Assembly (NCBI GenBank): GCA_036841525.1
Contig: DAITVZ010000007.1
Coordinates: forward strand, 1-64,000
Reading direction: 5' to 3'
Source of the DNA: JAAYEA01 sp012689325
Lineage (GTDB): Bacteria; Chloroflexota; Anaerolineae; JAAYEA01
DNA: 64,000 nucleotides
A program made the position numbers and the translations under genes. Below are positions 8,931 to 16,860 of this stretch, one piece after another (position 1 is the first letter of the stretch; each line of letters begins with the position of its first letter). Under the pieces are notes generated by a model, which was not told the DNA's origin, ran no database searches, and worked only from the letters and a program-made list of their open reading frames with translations.

Positions 8931-8982
8931 TTGACAAAGAACGTTTGTTCTGGTATAATTGCGCCATACAGAACGTTTGTTC
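8931..8982 (+). promoter_or_regulatory. lexA promoter with two LexA (SOS) operators
   Basis: TTGACA (8931-8936) and TATAAT (8954-8959) are spaced by 17 bp. The palindrome GAACGTTTGTTC occurs twice, at 8939-8950 inside the -35/-10 spacer and at 8971-8982 just after the expected start site, 32 bp apart centre to centre (about three helical turns). GAAC-N4-GTTC is the core of the Gram-positive-type SOS box. Such a layout would give strong, autoregulated repression of lexA and the genes behind it. Confidence 0.85.
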
Positions 8983-9037
8983 CATTCAGCGAGCAGGCGT
9001 TTCGCGGTGAGGCGCCTGACTGGCGGGAGGGATTCCG

Positions 9038-9697
9038 ATGGATGCCGAGCTACACGATCACGAGAAGCGAATCCTGCAACTGCTGGAGCGCAGTTGGCGG
9101 CAGGGGCGGCAGTGTCCCAGCGTCGAAGAGATCCGGCAGTCGCTGCAGCTTTCCTCCAAGGACCACGTGAAGCGCGACCTGGACATGCTGGAGAGCAAGG
9201 GGTACATCTCGCGCCGTTCCGGGGCGGCGCGGAGCATCCGGCTGCTCAGGGGCGCGCCGGATAGCGGATTTGACGCGGGCGGCGCGACGCGCAGCGTGCC
9301 GGTGGTGGCCAAGATCGCCGCGGGCAGCCCCATCGCCTGGCCGGACTCGGAGTCGGCTGTGCACGAGTGCGAGACCATCGAGTTGAGCAGCAGCTTGGTC
9401 AGGAGCCGCCAGCCGGTCTACGCGCTCAAGGTGCAGGGCGACTCCATGATCGACGCGATGATCTGCGATGGCGACATGGTCATCATGGAGCCGGTCGTGG
9501 ACCCGGGGCTCTTGGTGGGAGGCGAAATCCTGGCGGTCTGGATCATCGATCGCGAGGAGACGACGCTCAAGAAGGTCTATCTGGAGGGCGATCGGGTCAA
9601 GCTGGCGCCGCGCAATCCGAGCATGCAGCCGTTCTACGAGCTGGCCAGCAACGTTCAGCTGCAGGGCAAGCTGGTGACCACGATCAGCCAGCCATAG
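9038..9697 (+). CDS. lexA: LexA repressor, self-cleaving SOS regulator
   Basis: The protein has 219 residues: an N-terminal winged-helix DNA-binding domain (about 1-70; CPSVEEIRQSLQLSSKDHVKRDL) and a C-terminal S24 peptidase domain. The cleavage bond is Ala95-Gly96 (KIAAGSPI), the nucleophile Ser136 (QGDSMIDA) and the general base Lys178 (ETTLKK), so RecA-stimulated autoproteolysis should be intact. The GGGAGGG ribosome site precedes the ATG at 9038. Two SOS boxes in its own promoter indicate autoregulation. It is followed 14 bp later by an FtsK-like gene. Unlike most lexA loci, it heads a gene set of unknown function. The recognition helix differs from Gram-positive LexA, so operator specificity is inferred from the palindromes next to it. 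Confidence 0.95.
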   Translation: MDAELHDHEKRILQLLERSWRQGRQCPSVEEIRQSLQLSSKDHVKRDLDMLESKGYISRRSGAARSIRLLRGAPDSGFDAGGATRSVPVVAKIAAGSPIAWPDSESAVHECETIELSSSLVRSRQPVYALKVQGDSMIDAMICDGDMVIMEPVVDPGLLVGGEILAVWIIDREETTLKKVYLEGDRVKLAPRNPSMQPFYELASNVQLQGKLVTTISQP

Positions 9698-9711
9698 GCG
9701 GGGGGAGCGAG

Positions 9712-10818
9712 ATGACCGGTCGGCAGATGCTTGACTTTCAGGCCAATAGGATCGAGATGGTGCTGGCCAGCCACCGCGTGCCGGGCCGCGTCGCGGGCGG
9801 GCTGGTGACGCCTCGGCTCGTGCGCTTCCAGTTCGTGCCGCAGTTGGGCGCGCGGATAAACCGGCTCAAGACGCTATCCGAAGAGATCGCGCTCTGCCTG
9901 AATGCGGCGGATTGCCGCATCCATCGGCAGGAGGGGCAGATCAACATCGACATCCCCCGCTCCGAGGCAGGGCCGGTGCGCCTGTTGCCGCTGTGCAGCA
10001 GGCTGGCCGCCACGCCGGGGTGCGCGCCGCTGCTGGGGCTGGATGAGGAGGGTTTCCCGGTTCTGCTCTCCCTGCCGGCGCCCGAGATCTCGCATGTGCT
10101 GGTCTCAGGCACCACAGGCTCGGGCAAGACCGCGCTGGCCCGGTCCATGATCACCTCGCTGGCGATCCACAACCACCAAGGGATGCTCCAGCTTGCTCTC
10201 ATTGACATGAAGCAGCGCGGCCTCGCGCCGTTCCAGGACCTCCCGCACCTGCTGGCCCCCATCGCCGGGACCGCGGAGGAGGCCGTCCGGCTGTTGGAGC
10301 GTCTGACTTCCGAGATGGAGCGCCGCGATGCCCAGCGGATCGTCTCGCCGCGGATCGTGGTGGTGGTGGACGAGCTGGCCGAGCTGGTCCTGCTGGGCGG
10401 CGAGCGCGCGCAAGAGCTGCTGACCAGGCTCACCCAGCGCGGGCGCGAGGCCGGGATCCATGTGGTAGCTTGCACGCAAAAGCCGCTCGCTAGCGTGATC
10501 GGCTCGCTGGTGAAGGCCAACTTTCCCGCCCGGGTCGTCGGCAAGGTGGCCAGCGCTGAGGATGCGCGCGTGGCGACGGGGCTCTCTGGCACTGGCGCAG
10601 AGCGGCTGGCGCGCGCCGGGGACTTTATCCTGGTGGCGGGGCATAGCCAGGTCCGCATCCAGGGCGCGCTCGTCACCGAGCGGGAGATCCAGCGCGTGAT
10701 CAGTTGGCTGCACCAGGAGAAGCGCCGGAGGCGGCGCCACTGGTCGGAGGAGGGGGCGGCCAAGCCCGCCCTGCTGAGCGCGGGCCTGCGCCAGGCGGCC
10801 AGGAGCGTTCGGCCATGA
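9712..10818 (+). CDS. FtsK/SpoIIIE-like DNA translocase motor, soluble form
   Basis: This 368-residue protein corresponds to the alpha and beta (RecA-like) parts of FtsK. Residues about 25-85 resemble the alpha domain (VTPRLVRFQFVPQLGARIN). Walker A is GTTGSGKT (133-140) and Walker B is RIVVVVDELAEL, with Asp220-Glu221. The segment GREAGIHVVACTQKP is the FtsK beta-domain signature. It lacks the four N-terminal membrane helices and the C-terminal DNA-reading gamma domain of FtsK, which is typical of motors encoded by plasmids, conjugative elements or defence loci. The C-terminal end is rich in Arg (KRRRRRHW). The ATG at 9712 has a GGGGGGAGC ribosome site. It sits between lexA and three small genes with ATGA-type overlaps, so it should be SOS-induced. 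Confidence 0.88.
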   Translation: MTGRQMLDFQANRIEMVLASHRVPGRVAGGLVTPRLVRFQFVPQLGARINRLKTLSEEIALCLNAADCRIHRQEGQINIDIPRSEAGPVRLLPLCSRLAATPGCAPLLGLDEEGFPVLLSLPAPEISHVLVSGTTGSGKTALARSMITSLAIHNHQGMLQLALIDMKQRGLAPFQDLPHLLAPIAGTAEEAVRLLERLTSEMERRDAQRIVSPRIVVVVDELAELVLLGGERAQELLTRLTQRGREAGIHVVACTQKPLASVIGSLVKANFPARVVGKVASAEDARVATGLSGTGAERLARAGDFILVAGHSQVRIQGALVTEREIQRVISWLHQEKRRRRRHWSEEGAAKPALLSAGLRQAARSVRP

Positions 10819-11072
10819 GGAGGCACGTGTGGAGCACGGACGAGATCCGAGATCTGTTGTTGGCAACCCAGCAGGCGGGCGGGCTTCCCCAGGTGCTCTG
10901 CGGAAGCGATGACGAGAGCTCCAGGGCGGCGCGGGCCTACTCCCAGGGGTTCAGGGCGGCTCTGCTTTCCCTGGCCCTGGCTTTCGGCTTGGCGCCATCC
11001 TGGGGCTCCACGGCAATGGCTCTGGCCGAGGACGCTCAGGGCGATAACGAGGCGACAAGGGGTGCTAGATGA
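10815..11072 (+). CDS. Small protein of unknown function with one hydrophobic segment
   Basis: This is an 85-residue protein I do not recognise. It has a soluble N-terminal part (WSTDEIRDLLLATQQAG) and a hydrophobic stretch near residues 47-70 (FRAALLSLALAFGLAPSW), then an acidic-polar tail (AEDAQGDNEATR). The ATG overlaps the stop of the FtsK-like gene (ATGA) and the next gene overlaps its own stop in the same way, so translation is probably coupled. The tight coupling is the main reason to trust it as a gene. A role as a membrane partner of the FtsK-like motor is only a guess. Confidence 0.65.
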   Translation: MRRHVWSTDEIRDLLLATQQAGGLPQVLCGSDDESSRAARAYSQGFRAALLSLALAFGLAPSWGSTAMALAEDAQGDNEATRGAR

Positions 11073-11491
11073 AGGTGATTCTGGGTTTGGCAGTGGTTTG
11101 TTTCTGTGTGGCGCTGGCGGTTTTCGTGGGCTATCGCATGAGCGCCGAGGCCATGGCCGTGGTGATCGGCGTCGTCTGCGGGGTGGTGGCGAGCATCCCC
11201 ATGAGCGCGCTGATCCTCCTGCTCACCAAACAGCGAAGGACGTCGACGGACTTGGGGCCGGAGCCGCACTGGGCGCAGCAGCAGTGGGCGCAGCCTCCGC
11301 AAGGTTGGATGCCGCAGCGCGGGATGCCGCCCGTGGTGGTGATTCAGGGCGGGCAGGCGATGCAGCGCCCCGAGATGATGCCGTTGCAGGCGCCGATGAC
11401 GGCCACGATGCCGCGCGAGTTCCGGGTCATCGGCGAGTCCTGGGACATCGAGAAGGAGGACAGCCGTGATCAGCGGGCTTTTGTGGTATGA
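11069..11491 (+). CDS. Small membrane protein of unknown function
   Basis: The 140-residue protein has two N-terminal membrane segments (about 3-20, ILGLAVVCFCVALAVF, and 29-51, AVVIGVVCGVVASIPM), followed by a basic turn (TKQRR) and a soluble tail rich in Gln, Pro, Met and Trp (QQQWAQPPQGWMPQRGMPP). The tail ends in an acidic segment (ESWDIEKEDSRD). I do not recognise the family. Its start overlaps the previous stop as ATGA. It belongs to the lexA-FtsK-like set. The organisation (two helices plus a long cytoplasmic tail) would fit a membrane anchor or adaptor, but nothing in the sequence proves this. Confidence 0.7.
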   Translation: MKVILGLAVVCFCVALAVFVGYRMSAEAMAVVIGVVCGVVASIPMSALILLLTKQRRTSTDLGPEPHWAQQQWAQPPQGWMPQRGMPPVVVIQGGQAMQRPEMMPLQAPMTATMPREFRVIGESWDIEKEDSRDQRAFVV

Positions 11492-11699
11492 CAACGATCC
11501 CAAGCGCTCGCTGGAGGACAAGATCCTCGCAGGAGCGCAGAGGTATCAGGCCAAGTTTGGGCGCTTTCCCAACACCTGCTACGTCCATCCCGGCGCGCTG
11601 GCCTCGGATGCGGTGCAGGTGCAGGGGTTGAGCATCTTGTGCGCGGAGAACATCCTGCCGCACCACTTTTTCCTGGGGGTCTCACAGCCGATGGCTTGA
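11466..11699 (+). CDS. Small conserved-looking protein of unknown function
   Basis: This 77-residue protein begins at the GTG at 11466, which has an excellent AAGGAGG ribosome site inside the end of the preceding gene. It contains LLWYDNDPKRSLEDKI, YQAKFGRFPNTCYVHPGAL and a C-terminal HHFFLGV. The pattern 'short acidic WYDND, helix, aromatic FGRFPN, CYVHP' looks like a compact folded domain, but I cannot name it. It is the last gene before a strong hairpin and so closes the lexA-led operon. Small proteins like this are common cargo of mobile or conjugation-related regions; that is context, not proof. Confidence 0.7.
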   Translation: MISGLLWYDNDPKRSLEDKILAGAQRYQAKFGRFPNTCYVHPGALASDAVQVQGLSILCAENILPHHFFLGVSQPMA

Positions 11700-11729
11700 G
11701 ATAGGTTCTTTCGATCACTACACACGCTG

Positions 11730-11764
11730 GACCAGGGGGTACGCAATGGGCGTACCCCCTGGTC
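11730..11764 (+). terminator. Strong hairpin ending the lexA operon
   Basis: A perfect 15-bp inverted repeat (11730-11744 and 11750-11764) with a 5-nt loop follows the last small gene by 30 bp. The downstream run GTTTAT is only weakly T-rich, but the stem is very stable. It separates the lexA-FtsK-like set from the MFS transporter. Confidence 0.75.
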
Positions 11765-11849
11765 GTTTATGGGGCAGGAGCCGCGCTCGACTTTTCGGCG
11801 AATTGGAGTAGACTGGACGAATGTGCCAGGACGCGATTGGGAGGGGTGC

Positions 11850-13139
11850 TTGGACGAGCTCGGACCTGTAGCGCGGCGCCATCTGCGCCGCAACTTTCGC
11901 CTGGGCGTGTTGAACGGCACCGCCTATGGCATGGCCGAGGCCATGATCGACTCCTCGTTGGTGATGAGTTGGTTCATCTCGCAGCTCACCAGCTCCAGTT
12001 TCTTGGTGGGCCTTGTCTCCCCCATCCGCAACGCGGGGTGGTTTCTGCCCCAGCTTTTCATCTCGGGATATGCGCAGCGCCAGGAGCGCAAGATGCCGCT
12101 CTATCATTGGTGCTCGGTGGTGCGCAGCGTCTCGCTCGGGCTGCTGGCGGCGGCGGTGTGGGGTTTGGGGGCGAGATATCCGGGGGCCCTGCTGGCGTGC
12201 CTGTTTGTCTTTATCACCCTGCTCTCGCTGGGCGAGGGCTTTAGCGGGATTTCGTTCCTCGATATCGTGGCCAAGACCATCCCCGCGCGGCGCCGGGGGT
12301 CGTTCTTTGCCTGGCGCAGCTTTCTCGGGGGGCTCTTGGCGCTGGGAAGCGGCGCGGCGGTGCGCTATATCCTGGGAGGGGCGCTGGGGCTGGCCTTCCC
12401 GGACAACTTTGCTCTGCTTTTCACCCTCGCTTTTGTGGGAATGACCATCTCGGTGATAGGGTTTTCGTCCATCGTCGAGCCGATCGAGCCGGTGGATGGT
12501 CGGGTGGTGCCCTTTTTCGCCCAGTTGCGGCGAGCCTGGGGCCTGGCGCGCCAGGACCGGAACCTCTCGCGGCTGATCATCGCTCGCATGCTGCTGGTGG
12601 TGGCCGGCGGCATCGCGACGCCCTTTTACATCGTCTATGCCAAGGACCACCTCGGCGCGCCGGCGAGCAGCGTGGGGACGTACCTGCTGACCTTGACGGT
12701 GTTCTCTGTCGCGGCCAACTTTGTGTGGAGCCGTATCAGCGCCCGGTTCGGCAACAAGATGGTGATCGTGCTTTCTGCGGCGGCTGGCATGGGCGCGCCC
12801 CTGGGCGCGCTGTCCGCGGGCCTGGCGGGCTCGCTGCCCCTTTTCTTCCTGCCCTTCGCGCTGCAGGGCGTCTATCAGAGCAGCATCATGATCGGCCAGG
12901 TCAACTTTATCCTGGATATCGCCCCTGGGGCGGACCGCCCGATCTATATCGGGCTGGTGAACACGATCCTGGGGATCACCAGCATGGCGCTGGCCGCGAG
13001 CGGCCTGATCGTCGATTGGGTGGGATACCACGCCTTGTTCGGCCTCGCGGCGCTCTTTTTCGCTCTGGGTTGCGGCGTCGCCCTCGGCTTGCGCGACCCG
13101 CGGGCCAAGCCGGCCGCTTCCCCTGCCGTCACTCCATAA
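11850..13139 (+). CDS. MFS transporter
   Basis: This is a polytopic membrane protein of about 429 residues with roughly twelve hydrophobic segments. It has the basic loop after helix 2-3 (ISGYAQRQERKMPLYH) and a central loop with RRGSFFAWRSFLGG, both common in MFS carriers. The start is placed at the TTG at 11850, which has GGGAGGGG just upstream and matches the first recognisable helix; an in-frame ATG at 11769 would add a non-membrane leader and overlaps the foot of the preceding terminator. The substrate is unknown. It is followed by a hairpin shared with the convergent MBL gene. Confidence 0.85.
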   Translation: MDELGPVARRHLRRNFRLGVLNGTAYGMAEAMIDSSLVMSWFISQLTSSSFLVGLVSPIRNAGWFLPQLFISGYAQRQERKMPLYHWCSVVRSVSLGLLAAAVWGLGARYPGALLACLFVFITLLSLGEGFSGISFLDIVAKTIPARRRGSFFAWRSFLGGLLALGSGAAVRYILGGALGLAFPDNFALLFTLAFVGMTISVIGFSSIVEPIEPVDGRVVPFFAQLRRAWGLARQDRNLSRLIIARMLLVVAGGIATPFYIVYAKDHLGAPASSVGTYLLTLTVFSVAANFVWSRISARFGNKMVIVLSAAAGMGAPLGALSAGLAGSLPLFFLPFALQGVYQSSIMIGQVNFILDIAPGADRPIYIGLVNTILGITSMALAASGLIVDWVGYHALFGLAALFFALGCGVALGLRDPRAKPAASPAVTP

Positions 13140-13142
13140 TGA

Positions 13143-13168
13143 AAGAGCCGCCCGGCTGGGCGGCTCTT
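13143..13168. terminator. Bidirectional hairpin terminator
   Basis: An 11-bp perfect stem (13143-13153 / 13158-13168) with a 4-nt loop lies in the 32-bp gap between the convergent MFS and MBL genes. AA on one side and TTGGTTTAT on the other fit termination in either direction. Confidence 0.8.
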
Positions 13169-13171
13169 GGT

Positions 13172-14014
13172 TTATCTCCCCGACTGCTTCTGGGCCTTGT
13201 ACTTTTTGTAGAGGAAGGCCAGGTTAGCCTGGTGAAGCTGCTTGACCAGGCCATCCAGGGGAATGCGCGATTTGCCGCACGACTCGATGTCGATGGCGGC
13301 CAGCTCGCGCGGGGAGGCGCCTTTCTCCACCAGCTCGCGCGCCTTGTCCCGGATGTTGTCCAGGTAGCAGATGCTGTCTTGCAGGTCCTGTCGCAGCTCG
13401 CCGCGCAGCAGGATGTCGCCGTGCCCCTGCACGATGTTCTCGGGCTTGAGCTCCTGCACAAAGTCCAGCGCGGCGCGGAACTGGTCGGGATCGCCATAGA
13501 CGATATAGGGCACCGGCATAACCAGGTCGCCGGTGAAGAGGATCTTGTCCCCTTCCACCATCACGATGATCGTGTCGGGCGTATGGCTGGGCGTATGAAT
13601 CAGGCGCAGTTGCCGCGCCCCCAGGTGGATGAACAGCTCCTTGTCGAAGGTGATATCGGGCAGCCGCAGCTCGATCTCGGCCAGCTCGGGGTTCTCGGCT
13701 TTGGCCCTGTCCAGCGCCTGGGCGCCCGCCTGCGCCATCGCCTCGCGGCAGCCGCGGTGGGCGATGATCTCGGCCTCGGGAAAGAGATAGTTGCCATAGG
13801 TATGGTCGGCGTGGTGATGGGTGTTGATGACGTACCGCACCCCTTGGGGCACGCGACTCGAGATAAAGTCCACCACTTCCTTGGTTTCGCTGGGGAAAGG
13901 TGAGGAATCGATGACGATCGCGCCCTCTTCGGTGGTGATCACGCCCATCGCCACCTGCGCATACCGCTCGCTGATAAACACATAGATGTCGTCCGCTACG
14001 CGTTCTCGCCGCAT
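13172..14014 (-). CDS. MBL-fold metallo-hydrolase
   Basis: The 280-residue protein has the metal-binding signature NTHHHADH (His66, His68, Asp70, His71), a later His in TPSHTPDT, the Asp in LFTGDLV and the final His in VQGHGD, so the dinuclear site looks complete. The spacing matches class-B beta-lactamase-like hydrolases of the SoxH/CphA-like group rather than RNases or glyoxalase II. The last 60 residues (after residue 220) form a helical extension ending in YKAQKQSGR. The gene is alone on its strand between a shared terminator and recF. Substrate unknown. Confidence 0.9.
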   Translation of the reverse strand: MRRERVADDIYVFISERYAQVAMGVITTEEGAIVIDSSPFPSETKEVVDFISSRVPQGVRYVINTHHHADHTYGNYLFPEAEIIAHRGCREAMAQAGAQALDRAKAENPELAEIELRLPDITFDKELFIHLGARQLRLIHTPSHTPDTIIVMVEGDKILFTGDLVMPVPYIVYGDPDQFRAALDFVQELKPENIVQGHGDILLRGELRQDLQDSICYLDNIRDKARELVEKGASPRELAAIDIESCGKSRIPLDGLVKQLHQANLAFLYKKYKAQKQSGR

Positions 14015-14139
14015 TCAGACCTCCAACTGCATCGCCACGCCCCCTGGGGACATGGTGTAGCTGAATTATACAACATTGTCAAATCCTGGCAAACCCTCGT
14101 TGGGGTAACCTGCCGTGGGCATAGGGGGGGATGACGGGC

Positions 14140-15360
14140 CTAAGGCAGGCTGGCGGGCTCTAGCTGCCCCTCGCGCACGGTATAGAGCGTGGCTTGTTGC
14201 AGGAACTCGGGGGAAAAGCCCTCGGTGTCGGTGGTGGTGACGATGGCTTGCTGCGCGCGCGCGAGCATCGCCAGCAAATAGTTGCGCCGGGCGGGGTCCA
14301 GCTCGGAGACCATGTCGTCCAGCAGCAAGATGGGCATCTCGCCGGTCTCCTGGTGGAGCCATTCCACCTCGGCCAGCTTGGCGCTGAGCGCCGCGGTGCG
14401 TTGCTGCCCGCGCGAGCCATAGATGGTCATGTCGGTGCCGTTCACCAGAAAGCGAAGGTCGTCGCGGTGGGGGCCAAGGAGCGAGGCGCCGCGCGCGATC
14501 TCCTCGGGCCGCTTGGCCGCCAGTTGCTCCTCAAAGGCCTGCCGGAGGCGCGCCACGTCCGGAGCGGCGCCTTCGGCTTCCAGCGAGAGCGCCAGTTGCA
14601 GGCCATCCTCGGCTCGCGCCGGCTGCGCCAGCTCGACGCTCGATTCGTAGGCCAGGCGCAGGTGCTCTTGCTGACCCGTCAGGTCGGGGTGGATGCCCGC
14701 AATCACCTCGTTCAGGCGGCCCACCAGCCAGAGCCGGCGCGCGAGGAGGTAGGCCCCCGTCTCGACCATCTGGCGGTCCCAGAAGCTCAATTGTTCCGGG
14801 TCCTGGCGCCGGTCGCGCAGGCGGCGCAGCAGGTGGTTGCGCTGGAAGGCCACCTGCCCGTACTTGTGCAGGGCGCGGTAGTAGCGAGGATCGATCTGGC
14901 AGAGGAGGGTGTTCAGGTAGCGCCGGCGATGGCTGGGCGAGCCATCCACGATCTGGATATCCTGCGGCAGAAAAAGCACGGCGTTGATGGCGCCGATCAA
15001 CTCGCTCACGCGGCGGTTGACGCCGTTGACGCGGATGCCCTTTTGGGTGAGCTCGGCATGCGAATTGCCGTTTTGGCCCTTCATCAGGGTGATCTCGACC
15101 TGCAGCGCCTCGCCTCCCTTGGTCACCTGCCCCACGAGCCGGGCGAAGGGGAGGACGTCTCGTTCGGCCAGCCAATGGATCAACTGACGATCGGTCTCGG
15201 CCCGTGGCGAGGTGGCGGTGGAGAGGTAATAGATGGCCTCCAGGAGATTGGTCTTGCCCTGGGCGTTGTTTCCCTGCAAAATGGTAATGTGCGGCGGGAG
15301 AGTGATCTCCAGCCGCACATAGTTGCGAAAGTTGGTCAAAGATAGCGAATTGAGAATCAT
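14140..15360 (-). CDS. recF: DNA replication and repair protein RecF
   Basis: At 406 residues this is an SMC-like ATPase with MILNSLSLTNFRNY at the N-terminus, the usual RecF opening. Walker A is GNNAQGKT (30-37), with LLEAIYYLSTATSPRA after it. The RecF C-terminal signature includes LLGPHRDDLRF and GSRGQQRTAALSAKL, followed by Walker B LLLDDMVSELD. RecF helps load RecA at gaps with RecO and RecR. It is 31 bp downstream of dnaN, the classical dnaN-recF pairing. It is slightly longer than the E. coli protein because of loops around 200-260. Confidence 0.97.
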   Translation of the reverse strand: MILNSLSLTNFRNYVRLEITLPPHITILQGNNAQGKTNLLEAIYYLSTATSPRAETDRQLIHWLAERDVLPFARLVGQVTKGGEALQVEITLMKGQNGNSHAELTQKGIRVNGVNRRVSELIGAINAVLFLPQDIQIVDGSPSHRRRYLNTLLCQIDPRYYRALHKYGQVAFQRNHLLRRLRDRRQDPEQLSFWDRQMVETGAYLLARRLWLVGRLNEVIAGIHPDLTGQQEHLRLAYESSVELAQPARAEDGLQLALSLEAEGAAPDVARLRQAFEEQLAAKRPEEIARGASLLGPHRDDLRFLVNGTDMTIYGSRGQQRTAALSAKLAEVEWLHQETGEMPILLLDDMVSELDPARRNYLLAMLARAQQAIVTTTDTEGFSPEFLQQATLYTVREGQLEPASLP

Positions 15361-15392
15361 CTACTCGGCCTGCGCTTGGCCCGCGACATCAC

Positions 15393-16526
15393 CTAGCGCG
15401 CGATGTGCATGGGCATGATGACATGCAGAAAATCGGACCCCCCCACTGGCCTGATGACGCCGGGGCTGGAGGCGGTGGAGGTCTCGAGCGCCACCTGCGC
15501 CGACTTGATGACGCTCAGCACGTCCAGCAGGTAGCGGGCGTTGAAGGCGATCTCCACCTCGGTGCCCTCGACCTGCGCATCCATCTCGCCCACATTATCG
15601 CCCATTTCGGCCGAGGTGGCCGAGATGGTCACATGGCCATTGCCGCCGGCCTCGCCCGGCGTGACCCGGACGCGCACGATATTGGCCGAGTCGCGGGCAA
15701 AGAGGAAGGCCAGGCGGATGGCGTCGCGAAAGCTGGCGGTATCCAATACGGTTCGCGTGGCGTGGGAGGCCGGGATGATGCGCTGATAGGGCGGAAAAGC
15801 CCCTTCCACCAGCTGGGAAACCAGATCCACGCTGGTCATGTGAAAAAAGACCTGGCTGCGCTGCGTCGAGATGACCATCTGCACCGCCTCGGACTCTTCG
15901 GCGCTGACCCGCCCCAGCTCTTGCAGCGCGCGAGCGGGGATGATCACCTCCTGCGGCTGGGCAACTGCCTGCGGGAGCTGGGCTTTCCGCACGGAGAGCC
16001 GGAAGCCGTCGGAGGCGGCCAGGGTCAGTTGGTCACCCTCCAGCTTGGCCAGAACGCCGGTGAGCACGGGGCGGCTCTCGTCCGTCGCCGCGGCCAGCGT
16101 AACCTGCTCGATCATCTCGCGCAGGCTCTCCGGGCCGAGGCTCACCTGGCCATCCTCGCCTAGCGTGGGGATCAGCGGGAACTCGGCGGCATCGATGCCC
16201 TTGATATTTGCCTCATAGCGAGCGCAGCGCAGGTTCAGCGTCTTGGTGCGCGCGTTCAGCGCCATGTCGATGCGGTCGGCGGGCAACTGGTTGACGAAAT
16301 CGGACAGGAGGCGCGCCGGCACCGTGACCGCTCCCTCTTCCTCGATCTTGGCCCCCACCCAGCAACTGATGCCGATCTCCAGGTTGGTGGCGGAGAGCTT
16401 GAGCTGGCCCTTGTCCGTGGCCAGCAGGATGTTGGAGAGGACGGGCAGCGTGCTGCGGGTGGCCACGGCCCTCCCGACGGTGGATAGCCCCTTGGCGAGG
16501 TTCTCTTGCAGGCAGGAGATTTTCAT
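15393..16526 (-). CDS. dnaN: DNA polymerase III sliding clamp (beta subunit), copy 1
   Basis: The 377-residue protein starts MKISCLQENLAKGLSTVGRAV and has three clamp domains. The conserved GIDAAEFPLIP, ASDGFRLSVR and VEGAFPPYQRIIP segments are present. It ends HVIMPMHIAR, so the C-terminal MPM, part of the pocket that binds clamp-interacting peptides, is kept. The ATG at 16526 has GGAGGT upstream; an in-frame ATG at 16583 is less likely. Directly followed by recF, it looks like the housekeeping clamp. A second full-length clamp gene lies at 17224-18357 on the same strand. Confidence 0.96.
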   Translation of the reverse strand: MKISCLQENLAKGLSTVGRAVATRSTLPVLSNILLATDKGQLKLSATNLEIGISCWVGAKIEEEGAVTVPARLLSDFVNQLPADRIDMALNARTKTLNLRCARYEANIKGIDAAEFPLIPTLGEDGQVSLGPESLREMIEQVTLAAATDESRPVLTGVLAKLEGDQLTLAASDGFRLSVRKAQLPQAVAQPQEVIIPARALQELGRVSAEESEAVQMVISTQRSQVFFHMTSVDLVSQLVEGAFPPYQRIIPASHATRTVLDTASFRDAIRLAFLFARDSANIVRVRVTPGEAGGNGHVTISATSAEMGDNVGEMDAQVEGTEVEIAFNARYLLDVLSVIKSAQVALETSTASSPGVIRPVGGSDFLHVIMPMHIAR

Positions 16527-16599
16527 CTTGGCGACCTCCCTGGATTTCGCTGGCTGGCAAGCCGATGGACCGAGCAGTCTCAAGCCTCAGCTTTCGCCT

Positions 16600-16628
16600 A
16601 GTATACTACAGAATGGGCAATTCGCCAA
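16600..16628 (-). promoter_or_regulatory. Probable dnaN-recF promoter
   Basis: On the minus strand TTGGCG (16623-16628) and TATACT (16600-16605) are 17 bp apart, about 75 nt before the dnaN start. The -10 sits in the palindrome TAGTATACTA. The 334 bp between dnaN and the small gene at 16861 otherwise contain only this promoter and the divergent one at 16649-16678. Confidence 0.5.
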
Positions 16629-16648
16629 GCATATGAAGCAAAAAGCCA

Positions 16649-16678
16649 TTGACAGGCTGGGTCTCCCTGCGGTATACT
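16649..16678 (+). promoter_or_regulatory. Promoter for the small gene at 16861
   Basis: TTGACA (16649-16654) and TATACT (16673-16678) are separated by 18 bp on the plus strand. Transcription would start near 16685 and give a leader of about 175 nt before the GTG at 16861. Confidence 0.55.
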
Positions 16679-16860
16679 GCGATCATGATCCCCGCGCCGC
16701 TCCGCGAGCCGGGCGATCGTCGTGTTCAGCTCTCCTAGGAACCATCGCGCAGGCGGGACGCCACAAGTGCCGATCTCCATCGCACGCCTGGGCAGGGGCG
16801 CGGACCTGCCGCATCCACTCGGCAATCAGGGCCATGGGCCGGAAAGGGCAGGGTGGGAAC

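Noticed and set aside
8931..11764. Prophage or intact integrative element around lexA
   Set aside because: No integrase, relaxase, capsid or replication gene, no direct repeats at the ends and no composition shift were seen.
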